A stretch of DNA of 64,000 nucleotides from NCBI GenBank assembly GCA_905147135.1, contig LR990054.1:14917001-14981000 (forward strand). The letters run 5' to 3'. Below the pieces are notes generated by a model. That model did no database searches, had not been told where the DNA came from, and was given only the letters and a program-made list of their open reading frames with translations. How positions within the stretch are numbered: position 1 is the stretch's first letter; each line of letters opens with the position of its first letter. The DNA comes from Blastobasis lacticolella. Taxonomy: Eukaryota > Arthropoda > Insecta > Lepidoptera > Blastobasidae. Shown here piece by piece: positions 62,591-64,000 of this stretch. The position numbers and the translations under genes are program-made.

Positions 62591-64000
62591 ATTTTATCCC
62601 AACTTATAACACCACTCCTTTTTCGTCGTATTATTAACTATATTCTAACCTACACTAAAACATAACAAACCTACACATATTATCGGGTTTGTTACCACGG
62701 TTAGTATTATTTTACCTCGATATTTGGTTCACTTGCATGTGTAGTGAAAGTGTAGTCAATGACCACGAAAGTCTTAAAACCTATTCTAAACACAGTGGTG
62801 ACCACTTTCCAGCAGGTGGCCCGCTTGCCTGTTTGCCTACTGTATGATATAAAAAAAAGTATTATTTCGAGCATGTCGCCTCTTCCCTATTTAGTAGACG
62901 TCCACGATAATATCGTAACTTTACAAATTATAGAAGCTCCCTATGAGCGCGTGAGACACGTCACGTTATCGTGGGCGTCCACGTTAAATGCGTTTTTATA
63001 AATTTCAACCATGGATGAGATGGATTCCATTTTTTCATGGATTCTGTGGCCCAGCAGGGGAGCGCTAGCACGTGGACTAACTCACACACACATACATAAA
63101 TTACCCTAATCTACGCTACATCGCATAATGAAACGGTTTTAGAGGGAAGCTGTCAAACCAAAATATCGTAGCGTCATATTTTAGTCGTGCACGTCGTTGG
63201 GAACGGAAACTTAAAAACGTCTTGTTATCGTCGTTCCGTGGACGTCACGGTACAAATTATAAAAGCTCCCAGTGGCGCTAAGTTAGTTCGACTGGTTATC
63301 GGAAAGTGGTGGTTAGAATGAGGTAGTGCAGCAGGGAAATGGTTTTCCGGTGTATTTTGTAAAACTACATAAAAAAGAAGTGTTTTTTTTCTAGACTTCT
63401 ATAAAAATGCCAAAAGTGGAACTGTTAAATGGCGGCATTTTATTTTGAAATTTATTGACATATCTATGCCAACAACAGCGACGCCGTCTGTGGCATCATA
63501 CCACTGAAGACTAATGGTATTTCTACTCCATGGCTGTTAATCTTAGACTGTTAATACATATTCCACTATGTATATGTCAAAATAATAAGTCCATGACCTA
63601 CCCATTGTTCTTTAGAATACAAAAGAAATGTAGGTAATTTTGTTCCGTCATAAAAGAAAAGATAGCTAGCTGTTTCCCTATGGATATTACCCTTGAGCAA
63701 TCCAAACCTCTGAGCTTCCAATTATCTCATGGGATCTTGTTTTGCCGGGATCAAAAGTCCGTGTCACCCGGGAATACTGAAGCTTTCTTTTCATTAATGT
63801 TTGGATATTTACCCTTCATAACTACAAATAACAATGTACCTCTTATCTCTGGAGTTAATCTATACTAATTTAAGTGTAATGGTTAATGGAACTTTATCAT
63901 TTATCATCATTATCAACGGAGCGAACAATCATATTATTATCTATCTGATCTGGTATCTGACTCGTAAGCGAGAGGTTCGTCCGGGTTCGAATGGCCCTTT
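62591..64000. other. Transferrin intron 4, partial, with repeats
   Basis: 62790-62865: family C terminus (CCAGCAGGTGGCCCGCTTGC). 62890-62990 and 63180-63290 repeat a GACGTCCACGATAA or GTGGACGTCAC block with TACAAATTATAAAAGCTCCC, related to the family D coding end. 63405-63530: family H copy 3. 63945-64000: SINE-T head (GACTCGTAAGCGAGAGG, CCGGGTTCGAATGG) cut by the window edge. Confidence 0.55.

Noticed and set aside
1..64000. CRISPR arrays, prokaryotic operons, integrated virus genes
   Set aside because: No regularly spaced identical repeats, no ribosome-binding-site-led gene runs, and no capsid, polymerase or envelope-like frames; all sizeable frames are LINE or mariner derived or host exons.

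Overview
This is nuclear DNA of a moth or butterfly (Lepidoptera). The window is AT-rich, its genes are split into short exons with GT-AG introns, and about half or more of it is transposon-derived: tRNA-headed SINEs, RTE-like and Jockey/CR1-like LINE pieces, a mariner, a hAT-type MITE and foldback elements. One gene reads clearly as the start of an insect transferrin. I cannot name the species. Nothing looks bacterial, viral or CRISPR-like.

Only three host genes can be supported, all in the right-hand third. (1) 42011-44137 (+): a three-exon secreted cuticle-type protein of 402 residues, with signal peptide, Gly-rich core and charged His/Lys/Glu-rich tail, a TATA box and initiator in front and a poly(A) signal behind. 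(2) 56549-47617 (-): a seven-exon gene, mostly of exons too short to stand out as long open frames, encoding a 246-residue RING protein of the RNF212/RNF212B (Zip3; fly Vilya/Narya/Nenya) meiotic crossover family. A further exon at 46337-46187 may be an alternative C-terminus. (3) 57447-62272 (+), running off the right edge: the first four exons (144 residues) of transferrin 1. Genes 2 and 3 are head to head, with about 0.86 kb between start codons.

The left two thirds (1-41900) hold no host gene I can defend. This part is a stratified transposon landscape. SINE-T has a tRNA-Thr-like head and SINE-G a tRNA-Gly-like head. Families P, F, C, D, H, I, K and Q are labels used only here for repeats seen more than once in the window. 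Several nested insertions still show target-site duplications, giving a relative order of events: SINE-T in SINE-G at 10014-10367, a hAT MITE in SINE-G at 35329-35944, family F in SINE-T at 38080-38332, and element K in LINE J1 at 18419-18529. The youngest-looking LINE copy is at 24120-25476, with an unbroken 428-codon reverse transcriptase frame and a pure 24-A tail. A CR1/Jockey-like LINE at 29187-32150 is split by a second LINE, which itself carries a perfect 60-bp-arm palindrome.

The gene introns are also loaded with these families. Exon 6 of the RING gene sits between two repeats only about 30 bp away on each side, and a broken mariner lies in its intron 5. I found no new multi-gene system. 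The most valuable results are the meiotic RING gene with consistent exon phases and the large perfect palindrome.
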